11,598 nt of DNA. Origin: Bryobacteraceae bacterium. GTDB taxonomy: Bacteria > Acidobacteriota > Terriglobia > Bryobacterales > Bryobacteraceae. The stretch lies in assembly GCA_030039005.1 (NCBI GenBank), contig JASHQT010000369.1, positions 1 through 11,598 of the forward strand, read 5' to 3'. The position numbers and the translations under genes are program-made. Numbering within the stretch: the first letter of the stretch is position 1; each line of letters begins with the position of its first letter. Below are positions 5,921 to 11,598 of this stretch, one piece after another. A model generated the notes under the pieces. It was not told where the DNA came from, did not search any database, and saw only the letters and a list, made by a program, of their open reading frames with translations.

Positions 5921-7411
5921 GTGGACGCGACGGACATCGGCTCGGCGCTCGCGCGCATTCTCGCCACTCCGGCGTTTGTCCGCTCCCCTCGCCTGGCGGA
6001 TTTTCTTCGCTACGTAGTCGAGCAGCGGCTGGCCGGCCGCGACGAGGGTCCCAAGGAGATCGAAATTGGCGCCCAGGTTTTCGGTCGATCCGCCGATTAC
6101 GACCCCAGGGTGGATCCTGTAGTCCGCGTGCAGGCGCGCTTATTGCGGTTCAAGCTGCACGAGTATTACGAAACGGCGGGCAAGGCCGATCCAATGCGCA
6201 TCGATCTTCCTAAAGGCTCCTATCTGCCCGCCTTTACGGCTGTTGTGGGATCCGACGCTGCAACGCCTTCGGTCCCCAGGCCGCGAGAGCAGCGGCCCGC
6301 GCCCAGGCTGACGGTCGGATGGGTGATCTTCGCGATGCTGTTAGGGGGCATCCTGGCTGCGGCAATTGTTTCGGCGGCCACATGGCGGGAGGCGATCGGA
6401 AAGGTTTGGGCCAAAGCGCTGCCCACGCGGCCCAAGGCGGCTCAGTCGCGCGCGGCCGAGTTATACCTTCAGGGCCGCTATTACTGGAATAAGCGCACAC
6501 CCGAGGATCTCGAAAAGGCCAGGGACTACTTTACGCAGTCCATCGTCGCCGATTCGGGATACGCCAAGGCGTACGTGGGACTGGCCGATTGTTACGGCCT
6601 GCTGCGCGAGTTCGCCGGGATGCCGGACAGCGAAGCCTGGCCGCGGGCGCTGGCGGCGGCCCGAAAAGCAGTGGAACTGGACGATTCGCTGGCGGAGGCG
6701 CACAGCACCTTGGGCTTCGATTTGTTCTATGGCGAATTCGATCTCAAGGGCGGCGAGCGCGAATTCCGGCGTGCCGCGGAGCTGAACCCCAACTATGCCG
6801 AAGCCCATCAATGGTACGCCACGGCTTTAATGTCCGTCGGGAGACTGGCGGAGGCGGCTGAAGAAATGGAACGCGCCCGTGAATTGCAGCCCGCGTCCCG
6901 GTCCATTCTGTCCGACCAAGGGCTCTTGCTTTTCTATGAAGGCAAGCGGGATCAGGCGATCGACCAACTGCATCAGGTCGAGGCGGCCGAGCCGGGTTTT
7001 CGTTCGGCGCACATGTACCTGTCGTATATTTATTACGCGGCCGGGGACGGCGCCAGTTTTCTGGCCGAAGCACGCAAGGCGGCCGAGTCGGCGCACGATG
7101 AAGCGGAACTGGCGGTAATCGCCGCCGCTGAGAGAGGTTTTTCGGCCGGCGGCTGGGAGCAGATGCTGGAGCAGGAACTGCCGGTGCAGAAAAAGTTCGA
7201 GAAGGACAACCGCTATCCCGCCTACCGCGTGGCCCAGACGCTTGTAGCGCTGGGCCGAACCGGCGACGCGTTGGCGTATCTGGACGCTTCTTACCATAAG
7301 CATGAAGTGCATATCATCGGGCTCCCATCCGACCCCACGCTGGCTCATCTACGCCAAGAACCCTCCTTTCAGCATCTGCTCGCTGAAATGAGAATGGATG
7401 CCGTCAACTAA
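5921..7411 (+). CDS. Membrane-tethered regulator: winged-helix-like region, one TM segment, TPR tail
   Basis: I start at GTG 5921, eight bases after GGGGA (5908-5912), giving 496 residues. The frame is open back to ATG 5744, but that stretch crosses a TATAAT box and the divergent gene. Residues 3-105 match a domain I recall as common in Acidobacteria: ILATPAFVRSPRLADFLRYVVEQ, then KEIEIGAQVFGR, YDPRVDPVVRVQARLLRFKL, and LPKGSYLPAF at 96-105. The VRVQARLLRFKL helix followed by a GSY wing resembles the OmpR/CadC winged helix, so DNA binding is inferred. A basic linker precedes one membrane segment (about 132-152, VGWVIFAMLLGGILAAAIV), predicting a cytoplasmic N-terminus and external C-terminus. 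Residues 177-496 are TPR repeats (AELYLQGRYYWNKRT, AKAYVGLADCYGLL, AEAHSTLGFDLFYGEF, AEAHQWYATALMSVGRLAEAAEEMERA). The plan suggests a ToxR/CadC-like one-component regulator. Its signal and targets are unknown. The 3' end overlaps thiD by 14 bp. Confidence 0.82.
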   Translation: MDATDIGSALARILATPAFVRSPRLADFLRYVVEQRLAGRDEGPKEIEIGAQVFGRSADYDPRVDPVVRVQARLLRFKLHEYYETAGKADPMRIDLPKGSYLPAFTAVVGSDAATPSVPRPREQRPAPRLTVGWVIFAMLLGGILAAAIVSAATWREAIGKVWAKALPTRPKAAQSRAAELYLQGRYYWNKRTPEDLEKARDYFTQSIVADSGYAKAYVGLADCYGLLREFAGMPDSEAWPRALAAARKAVELDDSLAEAHSTLGFDLFYGEFDLKGGEREFRRAAELNPNYAEAHQWYATALMSVGRLAEAAEEMERARELQPASRSILSDQGLLLFYEGKRDQAIDQLHQVEAAEPGFRSAHMYLSYIYYAAGDGASFLAEARKAAESAHDEAELAVIAAAERGFSAGGWEQMLEQELPVQKKFEKDNRYPAYRVAQTLVALGRTGDALAYLDASYHKHEVHIIGLPSDPTLAHLRQEPSFQHLLAEMRMDAVN

Positions 7412-8189
7412 GAAACCCGCCGCGCTGAGCATCGCCGGGTCCGACCCCAGCGGCGGCGCGGGCATTCAAGCCGACCTGAAGACGTTTCACCAATTCGGCG
7501 TTTATGGCGAAGCGGTGGTCACGCTGATCACGGTGCAGAACACACGCGGCGTGGAGCGCGTGGAGTGTTTGGATGCCGGGCTGGTGGCCGATCAGATCCG
7601 CGCCGTAATCGCCGACATCCCGCCGCAAGCGGCGAAGACGGGAGCATTGGGAAATCGCGCGATCGTGCAGGCGGTCGCCGGACTCGCCCGGGAATTTCCT
7701 TTTCCGCTGGTGGCGGATCCCGTGCTGGCCAGCAAGGCCAGCGCGGCGCTGCTGGACACCGAGGCTCTCGCGGACGTTAAAACATTGTTACTTCCTTATG
7801 TTTTTTTGCTGACTCCCAATCTGGACGAGGCCGCGGCGCTCGCGGGGCTGGAAATTGACGGCCCGGTGGGCATGCGGGAGGCCGCGCGGAAACTCGCGGG
7901 GATGGGGCCGCGGGCCGTGCTGGTGAAAGGCGGGCATCTGAAAGACGAGGCAACCGATGTGCTCTACCACCGCGGCGAATGGATGGAATTTACAGCGCCG
8001 CGGATCAAAACCCGGCACACGCACGGAACCGGCTGCACGTTTTCAGCGGCGATCACGGCGTCGCTCGCCGCGGGCAACGATTTGCCGGAAGCGGTTCGTC
8101 GCGCCAAACGCTACATCACAGAAGCGATTCGCAATAGTCCCGGGTTGGGGGGCGGCGCGGGACCTTTAGAACACCACGCCCTATTTTGA
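7398..8189 (+). CDS. thiD: Hydroxymethylpyrimidine/phosphomethylpyrimidine kinase
   Basis: ThiD phosphorylates HMP to HMP-P and then to HMP-PP, the pyrimidine half of thiamine diphosphate, in the cytoplasm. The 263-residue product has the ribokinase-like ThiD pattern. Residues 11-29 (SIAGSDPSGGAGIQADLKT) bind substrate, AVVTLITVQNTRGVE follows, KTGALGN lies mid-protein, and LVADPVLASKASAALL leads to LTPNLDEAAAL. VLVKGGHL precedes the anion-hole motif HGTGCTFSAAI with Cys213. Length is typical for a stand-alone kinase with no fused ThiE or TenA domain. The ATG at 7398 overlaps the end of the TPR regulator by 14 bp, so the two are probably co-transcribed and may be translationally coupled. I see no TPP riboswitch immediately upstream and no other thi gene in the window. 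The 3' end overlaps the minus-strand FtsB-like gene by 9 bp. Confidence 0.95.
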   Translation: MPSTKKPAALSIAGSDPSGGAGIQADLKTFHQFGVYGEAVVTLITVQNTRGVERVECLDAGLVADQIRAVIADIPPQAAKTGALGNRAIVQAVAGLAREFPFPLVADPVLASKASAALLDTEALADVKTLLLPYVFLLTPNLDEAAALAGLEIDGPVGMREAARKLAGMGPRAVLVKGGHLKDEATDVLYHRGEWMEFTAPRIKTRHTHGTGCTFSAAITASLAAGNDLPEAVRRAKRYITEAIRNSPGLGGGAGPLEHHALF

Positions 8190-8519
8190 ATCCGGATCGG
8201 GCTCGGAATCGGGGTCGGGTGTGGAGTGCTTGGGCTGATCGGGCAAGATGAAGGAGGTTTCGCCGGGCCGCAAAAGCTTGAGTTTTTTCCGAATTTCCAG
8301 TTCCTGCTCCGACGGACTACTCTCCAGTTTTCGGATGCGCTCGCGCCGGTATTCGTTTTCGCGCTGCAGGCCGGCGTTCTGTTCTTCGAGCTGCCGGATC
8401 TCGTCCCATTTCTCGCGAACCGCGGGCAGGCCCGCGGGGCCGCGCAGTTGATGCAGAGCGTAAGCGCCCATCAGGGCGAAGGCGGTCACAATGAGGGCTC
8501 GGCGCAGCAGAATGGTCAT
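8181..8519 (-). CDS. ftsB: FtsB/DivIC-family septum formation initiator
   Basis: This is a 112-residue bitopic membrane protein of the FtsB/DivIC family, which joins FtsL and FtsQ/DivIB at the division site. Residues about 6-22 form one membrane helix (RRALIVTAFALMGAYAL). Residues about 33-68 are a charged coiled coil (VREKWDEIRQLEEQNAGLQRE and on). It is followed by EIRKKLKLLRPGETSFIL, the conserved segment that reads KLGLVRPGE in family members. The tail is an odd acidic, repetitive DPDSEPDPDSK. Length and order fit the family, but FtsB and DivIC cannot be told apart by eye. Enolase, the usual FtsB neighbour, is not here. It is convergent with thiD (9-bp overlap of the coding ends) and divergent from cutA across 106 bp. 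No clear Shine-Dalgarno precedes the ATG. Confidence 0.85.
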   Translation of the reverse strand: MTILLRRALIVTAFALMGAYALHQLRGPAGLPAVREKWDEIRQLEEQNAGLQRENEYRRERIRKLESSPSEQELEIRKKLKLLRPGETSFILPDQPKHSTPDPDSEPDPDSK

Positions 8520-8534
8520 GAAAATGAAATCCGG

Positions 8535-8549
8535 CGCTGATGTTCAGCG
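8535..8549. promoter_or_regulatory. 15-bp perfect palindrome between ftsB-like gene and cutA
   Basis: CGCTGA and TCAGCG flank a TGT centre. The site starts 16 bp upstream of the minus-strand ftsB-like ATG, within its likely leader, and 27 bp before the TATAAT facing cutA. It could be an operator shared by the divergent genes or a small RNA hairpin. No known regulator consensus is recognised. Confidence 0.35.
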
Positions 8550-8575
8550 ATCCGTTATGAGTCCTTACATTTGTT

Positions 8576-8581
8576 TATAAT
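8576..8581 (+). promoter_or_regulatory. Candidate -10 box (TATAAT) for cutA
   Basis: A perfect TATAAT lies 44 bp before the cutA ATG, inside the AT-rich part of the 106-bp divergent region. No good -35 is found on the plus strand; the best is TTATGA at 8555-8560 with a short 15-bp spacer. On the minus strand a perfect TTGACA (8594-8589) faces the ftsB-like gene, but no good -10 lies 16-18 bp beyond it. The region clearly holds promoter-like sequence, but exact boxes are uncertain. Confidence 0.45.
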
Positions 8582-8625
8582 CCTTCTTTGTCAAAAGATC
8601 CAGAGGAACGGCGAAAAAACTTGTT

Positions 8626-8958
8626 ATGACGGATAAAGTTGTCGTGCTGAGCACGTGCGCTTCGGCGGCGGAGGCCGAAGCCTTGGCGCGGGCGCTGGTG
8701 GAGAAAAGATTCGCGGCGTGCGTGAATGTCATCGCGGGAGTGCGCAGCGTGTACCGCTGGCAGGACGTCATTCAACAGGAGGAGGAAGCACTGCTGGTGA
8801 TCAAGAGCAGCCGGGTGTTGGTGGAAGAGCTGCGGGCCGAGATCGAGCGGCTGCATTCGTACGAAGTGCCCGAAGTGATCGTATTGCCGGTAGTGGACGG
8901 TTCGGAACGCTACTTGGCGTGGATGAACCGGGAGCTGGCGCACAAGCCCAGCCTGTAG
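8626..8958 (+). CDS. cutA: Divalent-cation tolerance protein CutA
   Basis: This 110-residue protein matches the small trimeric, ferredoxin-like CutA1 family, whose usual length is about 100-115. Diagnostic stretches appear in order: VVLSTCASAAEAEALARALVE, FAACVNVIAGVRSVYRW, EEEALLVIKSS, then HSYEVPEVIVLPVVDGSERYLAWM. The family is linked to copper and divalent-metal tolerance in Escherichia coli, but its biochemical role is still unclear. The protein is cytoplasmic, with no signal peptide. AGAGGA at 8602-8607 is 18 bases before the ATG, rather far for a ribosome site, and no closer one is visible. The stop codon falls in the first unit of the heptamer array that follows. A metal-transport ATPase lies about 1.2 kb downstream on the same strand, so a shared metal theme is possible. 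The intervening array and HDOD gene make one operon uncertain. Confidence 0.95.
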   Translation: MTDKVVVLSTCASAAEAEALARALVEKRFAACVNVIAGVRSVYRWQDVIQQEEEALLVIKSSRVLVEELRAEIERLHSYEVPEVIVLPVVDGSERYLAWMNRELAHKPSL

Positions 8959-9045
8959 GCTCTTGGCCGTTGGCTTTTGGCTGCTGGCTCTTGCCGATCC
9001 ATAACAGCTCAAGCTATGGGCCAAGAGCTAATCGCTAATGGCCGA
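8956..9045. repeat. Two facing arrays of a degenerate TTGGCNN heptamer
   Basis: On the plus strand six units follow at an exact 7-base step: TAGGCTC (8956), TTGGCCG (8963), TTGGCTT (8970), TTGGCTG (8977), CTGGCTC (8984) and TTGCCGA (8991). On the minus strand five related units run from 9045 down to 9011: TCGGCCA, TTAGCGA, TTAGCTC, TTGGCCC and ATAGCTT. The arrays face each other across a short spacer, so the region can fold: GCTCTTGGCC (8959-8968) pairs perfectly with GGCCAAGAGC (9019-9028). The element starts at the cutA stop codon and ends before the conserved part of the HDOD protein. It resembles the short tandem intergenic repeats known in other bacteria. I cannot name the family. Confidence 0.7.
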
Positions 9046-10089
9046 CTCAATTCCTCTCTGTTCCAGCCGAGAAGACCTTTGGAGGCGTCCATCACCGGAA
9101 AGGCTCAACTCGACGGGAGGCAATTCGACGCGAATAGGCGGCTGACCAGCCGCGAGAAGCTGGCCGCCTGCGCCGACGCGATCGCCTGCAGCGAGGGAGT
9201 GCCGCCATTCTGCAGTCACGCCAACGAGATTTTGATCCGCACGCTCGATCTGGAAGAGGGCAGCTCGAAGAAGCTGGTGCAGGTAGTGATGCAGGACGTG
9301 GGCTTGGCCTCGCAGGTGCTGCGGCTGGCCAATTCGGCGATGTACAACCACTCCGGACGTCCCATCATGAGTGTGGCGCACGCCATCGCGGTGCTGGGGT
9401 GGCTGGAAGTGCGCGGCATGGCGAGCACGGTGCGCTACATCGAGCATTTCGCCCACCGCTCGCCTAGCTTGCGCGAACTGGTGGTGGCCTCCGTGCTGAC
9501 GGCGGCGCAGGCTCGCGAGATCGCCGCTCTGCTCGGATATCCGCTGCCGGAAGAAGCGTACATCTGCGGGCTGTTCCGGAATCTGGGCGAAGTGCTCATC
9601 GCCTGCCACCATCCTGACGAGTACGTGCGAATCATCCTGATTCTGGCCGAGGAGAGTATTCCCGAGCGTGCCGCCTGTTTACGAGTCCTCGATTTCTTCT
9701 GGGATGACGTGGGCAAATCGGTCGCGGCGCTTTGGCAGATGCCCAAGGCCGTGCGTTTCGCCATGGAGTCCATCTCCAGCATCGCGGGCTCGGCTGTCGA
9801 CCGGTGCCTCGCTTCCATCACGAATTACAGCCATAACCTGACGCGGGCACTGTATCGCAAGGGATCCACGGTGGACGCCATTCATCTGGACACGGTGCTG
9901 AACCCGGCCGGGCAAGCCACCCTGATTTCGCTGCGGGATTTGCACGCCATCGTCGAGCAGGCACGCGATGAAACGGACGAGTTGTTTTCTTCGCTCCAGA
10001 TTCCTACCGAAACGCTGCGCATCTCCAGGCAGGCTGAGGTCGCGCGCGAGGCGCTCCAGCCGGATGTGGGCGGGCGCGGTTCCCGATAG
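9016..10089 (+). CDS. HDOD-domain protein
   Basis: The product, 357 residues from ATG 9016, is a stand-alone HDOD protein. This domain is related to HD phosphohydrolases but lacks the metal-binding HD pair and is found in signalling proteins. Conserved parts are REKLAACADAIACSEGVPPF, LVQVVMQDVGLASQVLRLANSAMY (LANSAMY at 104-110), IMSVAHAIAVLGWLEVRGMA, and EEAYICGLFRNLGEVLIACHHPDEY. No GGDEF, EAL, receiver or membrane segment is fused to it. A helical region of about 100 residues completes the C-terminus. The start is uncertain. TTG 8977 and ATG 9016 both lie inside the heptamer arrays, where a 7-base step would not keep a reading frame, and neither has a ribosome site. TTG 9079 lies beyond the arrays and would still include the entire HDOD domain. 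It ends 43 bp before the metal ATPase gene. Confidence 0.85.
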   Translation: MGQELIANGRLNSSLFQPRRPLEASITGKAQLDGRQFDANRRLTSREKLAACADAIACSEGVPPFCSHANEILIRTLDLEEGSSKKLVQVVMQDVGLASQVLRLANSAMYNHSGRPIMSVAHAIAVLGWLEVRGMASTVRYIEHFAHRSPSLRELVVASVLTAAQAREIAALLGYPLPEEAYICGLFRNLGEVLIACHHPDEYVRIILILAEESIPERAACLRVLDFFWDDVGKSVAALWQMPKAVRFAMESISSIAGSAVDRCLASITNYSHNLTRALYRKGSTVDAIHLDTVLNPAGQATLISLRDLHAIVEQARDETDELFSSLQIPTETLRISRQAEVAREALQPDVGGRGSR

Positions 10090-10124
10090 GCCTACGCAAC
10101 CGATTCCGCTCTGGTTACTCTAAT

Positions 10125-10129
10125 AGGAG
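10125..10129 (+). promoter_or_regulatory. Ribosome binding site of the metal ATPase
   Basis: AGGAG lies three bases before ATG 10133, a short but usable spacing. An in-frame TAG at 10124-10126 overlaps it, so no earlier start is possible in this frame. The TCTAAT at 10119-10124 resembles a -10 box but lacks a partner -35. Confidence 0.55.
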
Positions 10130-10132
10130 CGG

Positions 10133-11598
10133 ATGCTTCCCATCCTTCAACCGAAACAGGCCGGAGTTCGCGATCCGGTGTGCGGCATGACGGTGAACCC
10201 GGAGCGCTCGGCCGGGTCGGTCGCGCACGAGGGCCATACATATTACTTCTGCTCCAAGGGATGCGCGGCGAAATTCCAGGCTGATCCGCGGAAGTATTTG
10301 CATCCGGAGGCTGTGCCCGAGCCCATGCATGCGCACGAGCCGGAAGCAGGGGTCGAGTATACGTGCCCGATGCATCCCGAAGTGCGGCAAATAGGGCCGG
10401 GATCGTGCCCCAAGTGCGGCATGGCGCTGGAGCCGGTGAGCTTCACGCGCGAATCGGCGGACGAGGTCAATCCCGAGTACATCGACATGCGGCGGCGCTT
10501 CTGGTGGAGCGTGCCGCCGACGGCCCTATTGCTCGCGATGATGTTCGCGGGCGTGCACCAGCCATGGATCGAATTGATACTGGCGAGCCCGGTGGTGGTG
10601 TGGGCCGGATGGCCGATCTTCGAGCGTTTCTGGGCGTCGGTCGTGAATCGTAGCCCCAATATGTTCACGCTGATCGGCGCCGGTTCGGGCGTGGCGTACT
10701 TGTACAGCCTAGTTGCGGCGGTGGCGACGAAACTTTTCCCCCCGTCATTCCGGCAGGACGGAATGCTGGCGTTATATTTCGAGCCGGCGGCGGTGATCGT
10801 ATGCCTGGTGCTGCTGGGCCAGGTGCTGGAGCTGCGCGCGCGCGGCCAGACGTCGAGCGCGATCAAGGCGCTGCTCAAACTTGCGCCCGATGCCGCACGG
10901 CGAATCCGAGCGAACGGCGCCGAGGAAGACGTGCCGCTCGATCGAGTCCATCCCGGCGATCTGTTGCGCGTGCGGCCAGGCGAGCGCGTGCCGGTGGACG
11001 GCGTGGTGGTGGAAGGCGCAAGTTACGTCGACGAATCGATGATCACGGGTGAGCCGCTGCCGGTGGAAAAATCGGCCGGAAGCCGCGCGACGGGTGGGAC
11101 GGTGAACGGCACGGGCGCGTTCGTGCTCAAAGCCGAACGCGTGGGCGCGGACACGCTGCTCGCACGGATCGTCAAAATGGTGAGCGAAGCGCAGCGCTCG
11201 CGCGCGCCCATCCAGCGGCTGGCGGATCGCGTCTCGGCGATCTTCGTGCCCGCGGTGATGGCCGTCGCGATCGCGACCTTTATTGTGTGGTTGCTCGCGG
11301 GGCCCCAGCCGCGCTTTGCATACGCGCTGGTGAACGCGGTCGCGGTCCTGATCATCGCGTGTCCCTGCGCGCTCGGCCTCGCGACGCCAATGTCCATCAT
11401 GGTGGGTACTGGACGCGGCGCGGAGGCTGGCGTGCTGATCCGCGATGCCGAGGCACTGGAGGGCCTGGCCGCGGTGGACACGCTGGTGGTGGATAAAACC
11501 GGAACGCTGACGGAAGGCAAGCCGACGCTGGTGCGCTCGGATGACGCCGAAGTCTTGCGCCTCGCGGCCAGCGTGGAACGGTTGAGCGAGCATCCGCT
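10133..11598 (+). CDS. copA: Heavy-metal P1B-type ATPase, probably Cu(+) export, with YHS and metal-binding N-terminus (3' partial)
   Basis: The frame is open from ATG 10133 to the window end: 488 codons plus two bases, about two thirds of such a protein. Residues 13-55 are a YHS domain (RDPVCGMTV, then [12 protein letters not shown]; Cys17, Cys40, Cys44). Residues 76-101 are a heavy-metal-binding motif ([21 protein letters not shown]). No classical HMA (GMTCxxC) domain is present. Four membrane helices lie at about 122-235. The actuator domain has TGEP at 305-308. The sixth helix carries the ion-binding CPC at 410-412 ([13 protein letters not shown]). [10 protein letters not shown] follows with phosphorylated Asp454, and the sequence stops at the SEHP motif. 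It uses ATP to push a soft metal out across the inner membrane. CPC plus the N-terminal modules point to Cu(+) or Ag(+), but the TM7/TM8 residues that would settle this are outside the window. cutA upstream fits a metal theme. Confidence 0.93.
   Translation, partial: MLPILQPKQAGVRDPVCGMTVNPERSAGSVAHEGHTYYFCSKGCAAKFQADPRKYLHPEAVPEPMHAHEPEAGVEYTCPMHPEVRQIGPGSCPKCGMALEPVSFTRESADEVNPEYIDMRRRFWWSVPPTALLLAMMFAGVHQPWIELILASPVVVWAGWPIFERFWASVVNRSPNMFTLIGAGSGVAYLYSLVAAVATKLFPPSFRQDGMLALYFEPAAVIVCLVLLGQVLELRARGQTSSAIKALLKLAPDAARRIRANGAEEDVPLDRVHPGDLLRVRPGERVPVDGVVVEGASYVDESMITGEPLPVEKSAGSRATGGTVNGTGAFVLKAERVGADTLLARIVKMVSEAQRSRAPIQRLADRVSAIFVPAVMAVAIATFIVWLLAGPQPRFAYALVNAVAVLIIACPCALGLATPMSIMVGTGRGAEAGVLIRDAEALEGLAAVDTLVVDKTGTLTEGKPTLVRSDDAEVLRLAASVERLSEHP

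Noticed and set aside
8181..8519. A plus-strand gene at 8226-8540 opposite the FtsB-like gene.
   Set aside because: The minus strand shows the membrane helix, coiled coil and LRPGE segment of a known family, while the plus-strand product has no recognisable pattern.
8977..9015. TTG 8977 as start of the HDOD protein.
   Set aside because: The codons lie inside the heptamer array, there is no ribosome site, and the residues add nothing to the conserved domain.
10090..10132. A MerR/CueR-type copper operator before the metal ATPase.
   Set aside because: The 43-bp gap has no dyad with a 19-bp-spaced -35/-10 pair; only a weak TCTAAT is seen.
10243..11593. Long minus-strand reading frames opposite the metal ATPase (10243-10878 and 10772-11593).
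   Set aside because: They are Arg/His- or Ser-rich shadows of a plus-strand frame that contains every P1B ATPase motif.

Overview
The window looks like chromosomal DNA of a high-GC soil Acidobacterium, probably of the Solibacter/Bryobacter group (class Terriglobia). Two things suggest this. The minus-strand gene at 4243-5775 is a tandem duplication of the secreted TIGR03437-type domain, which is strongly expanded in that group. Several other genes are of styles I associate with the same lineage: a choice-of-anchor-D protein with an unnamed C-terminal region, a membrane-tethered TPR protein with an N-terminal winged-helix-like region, and a tail-anchored Ig-like protein. The placement is recalled family knowledge, not a search result. 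I see no rRNA, tRNA, CRISPR array, transposase, integrase or phage gene.

Layout. (1) 1-2632, plus strand: three envelope or secreted protein genes joined by two 4-bp stop/start overlaps. They encode a membrane-anchored Ig-like protein (5' end outside the window), a secreted propeller-like protein of unknown function, and a choice-of-anchor-D protein. (2) 2660-4189: a full-length ATP-dependent DNA ligase of the mycobacterial LigB/archaeal type, whose start codon lies inside a small hairpin. (3) 4243-5775, minus strand: the duplicated TIGR03437 secreted protein, convergent with the ligase. A short hairpin lies in the gap. (4) 5776-5920: a divergent promoter region with a perfect 13-bp palindrome. 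(5) 5921-8189: a probable ToxR/CadC-like membrane regulator with a TPR tail, overlapping thiD by 14 bp. (6) 8181-8519, minus strand: an FtsB/DivIC-type division protein, tail-to-tail with thiD and overlapping it by 9 bp. (7) 8520-8625: a second divergent intergenic region with a 15-bp palindrome and a TATAAT box. (8) 8626-10089: cutA, then two facing arrays of a degenerate heptamer, then an HDOD-domain protein. (9) 10133 to the window end: the first 488 codons of a P1B-type metal ATPase with an N-terminal YHS domain and a heavy-metal-binding motif, cut off in the P domain.

How the parts relate. The first three genes are very probably co-translated and act at the cell surface. The TPR regulator may control thiD, itself, or the divergent TIGR03437 gene, but that is inference from position only. 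cutA and the metal ATPase could share a metal-homeostasis theme, with the HDOD protein between them, but the sequence does not show a joint operon. Most genes are ordinary housekeeping or lineage-typical genes. The least explained signals are the facing heptamer arrays at 8956-9045, the unnamed C-terminal region of the choice-of-anchor-D protein, and the two palindromes in the divergent promoter regions.
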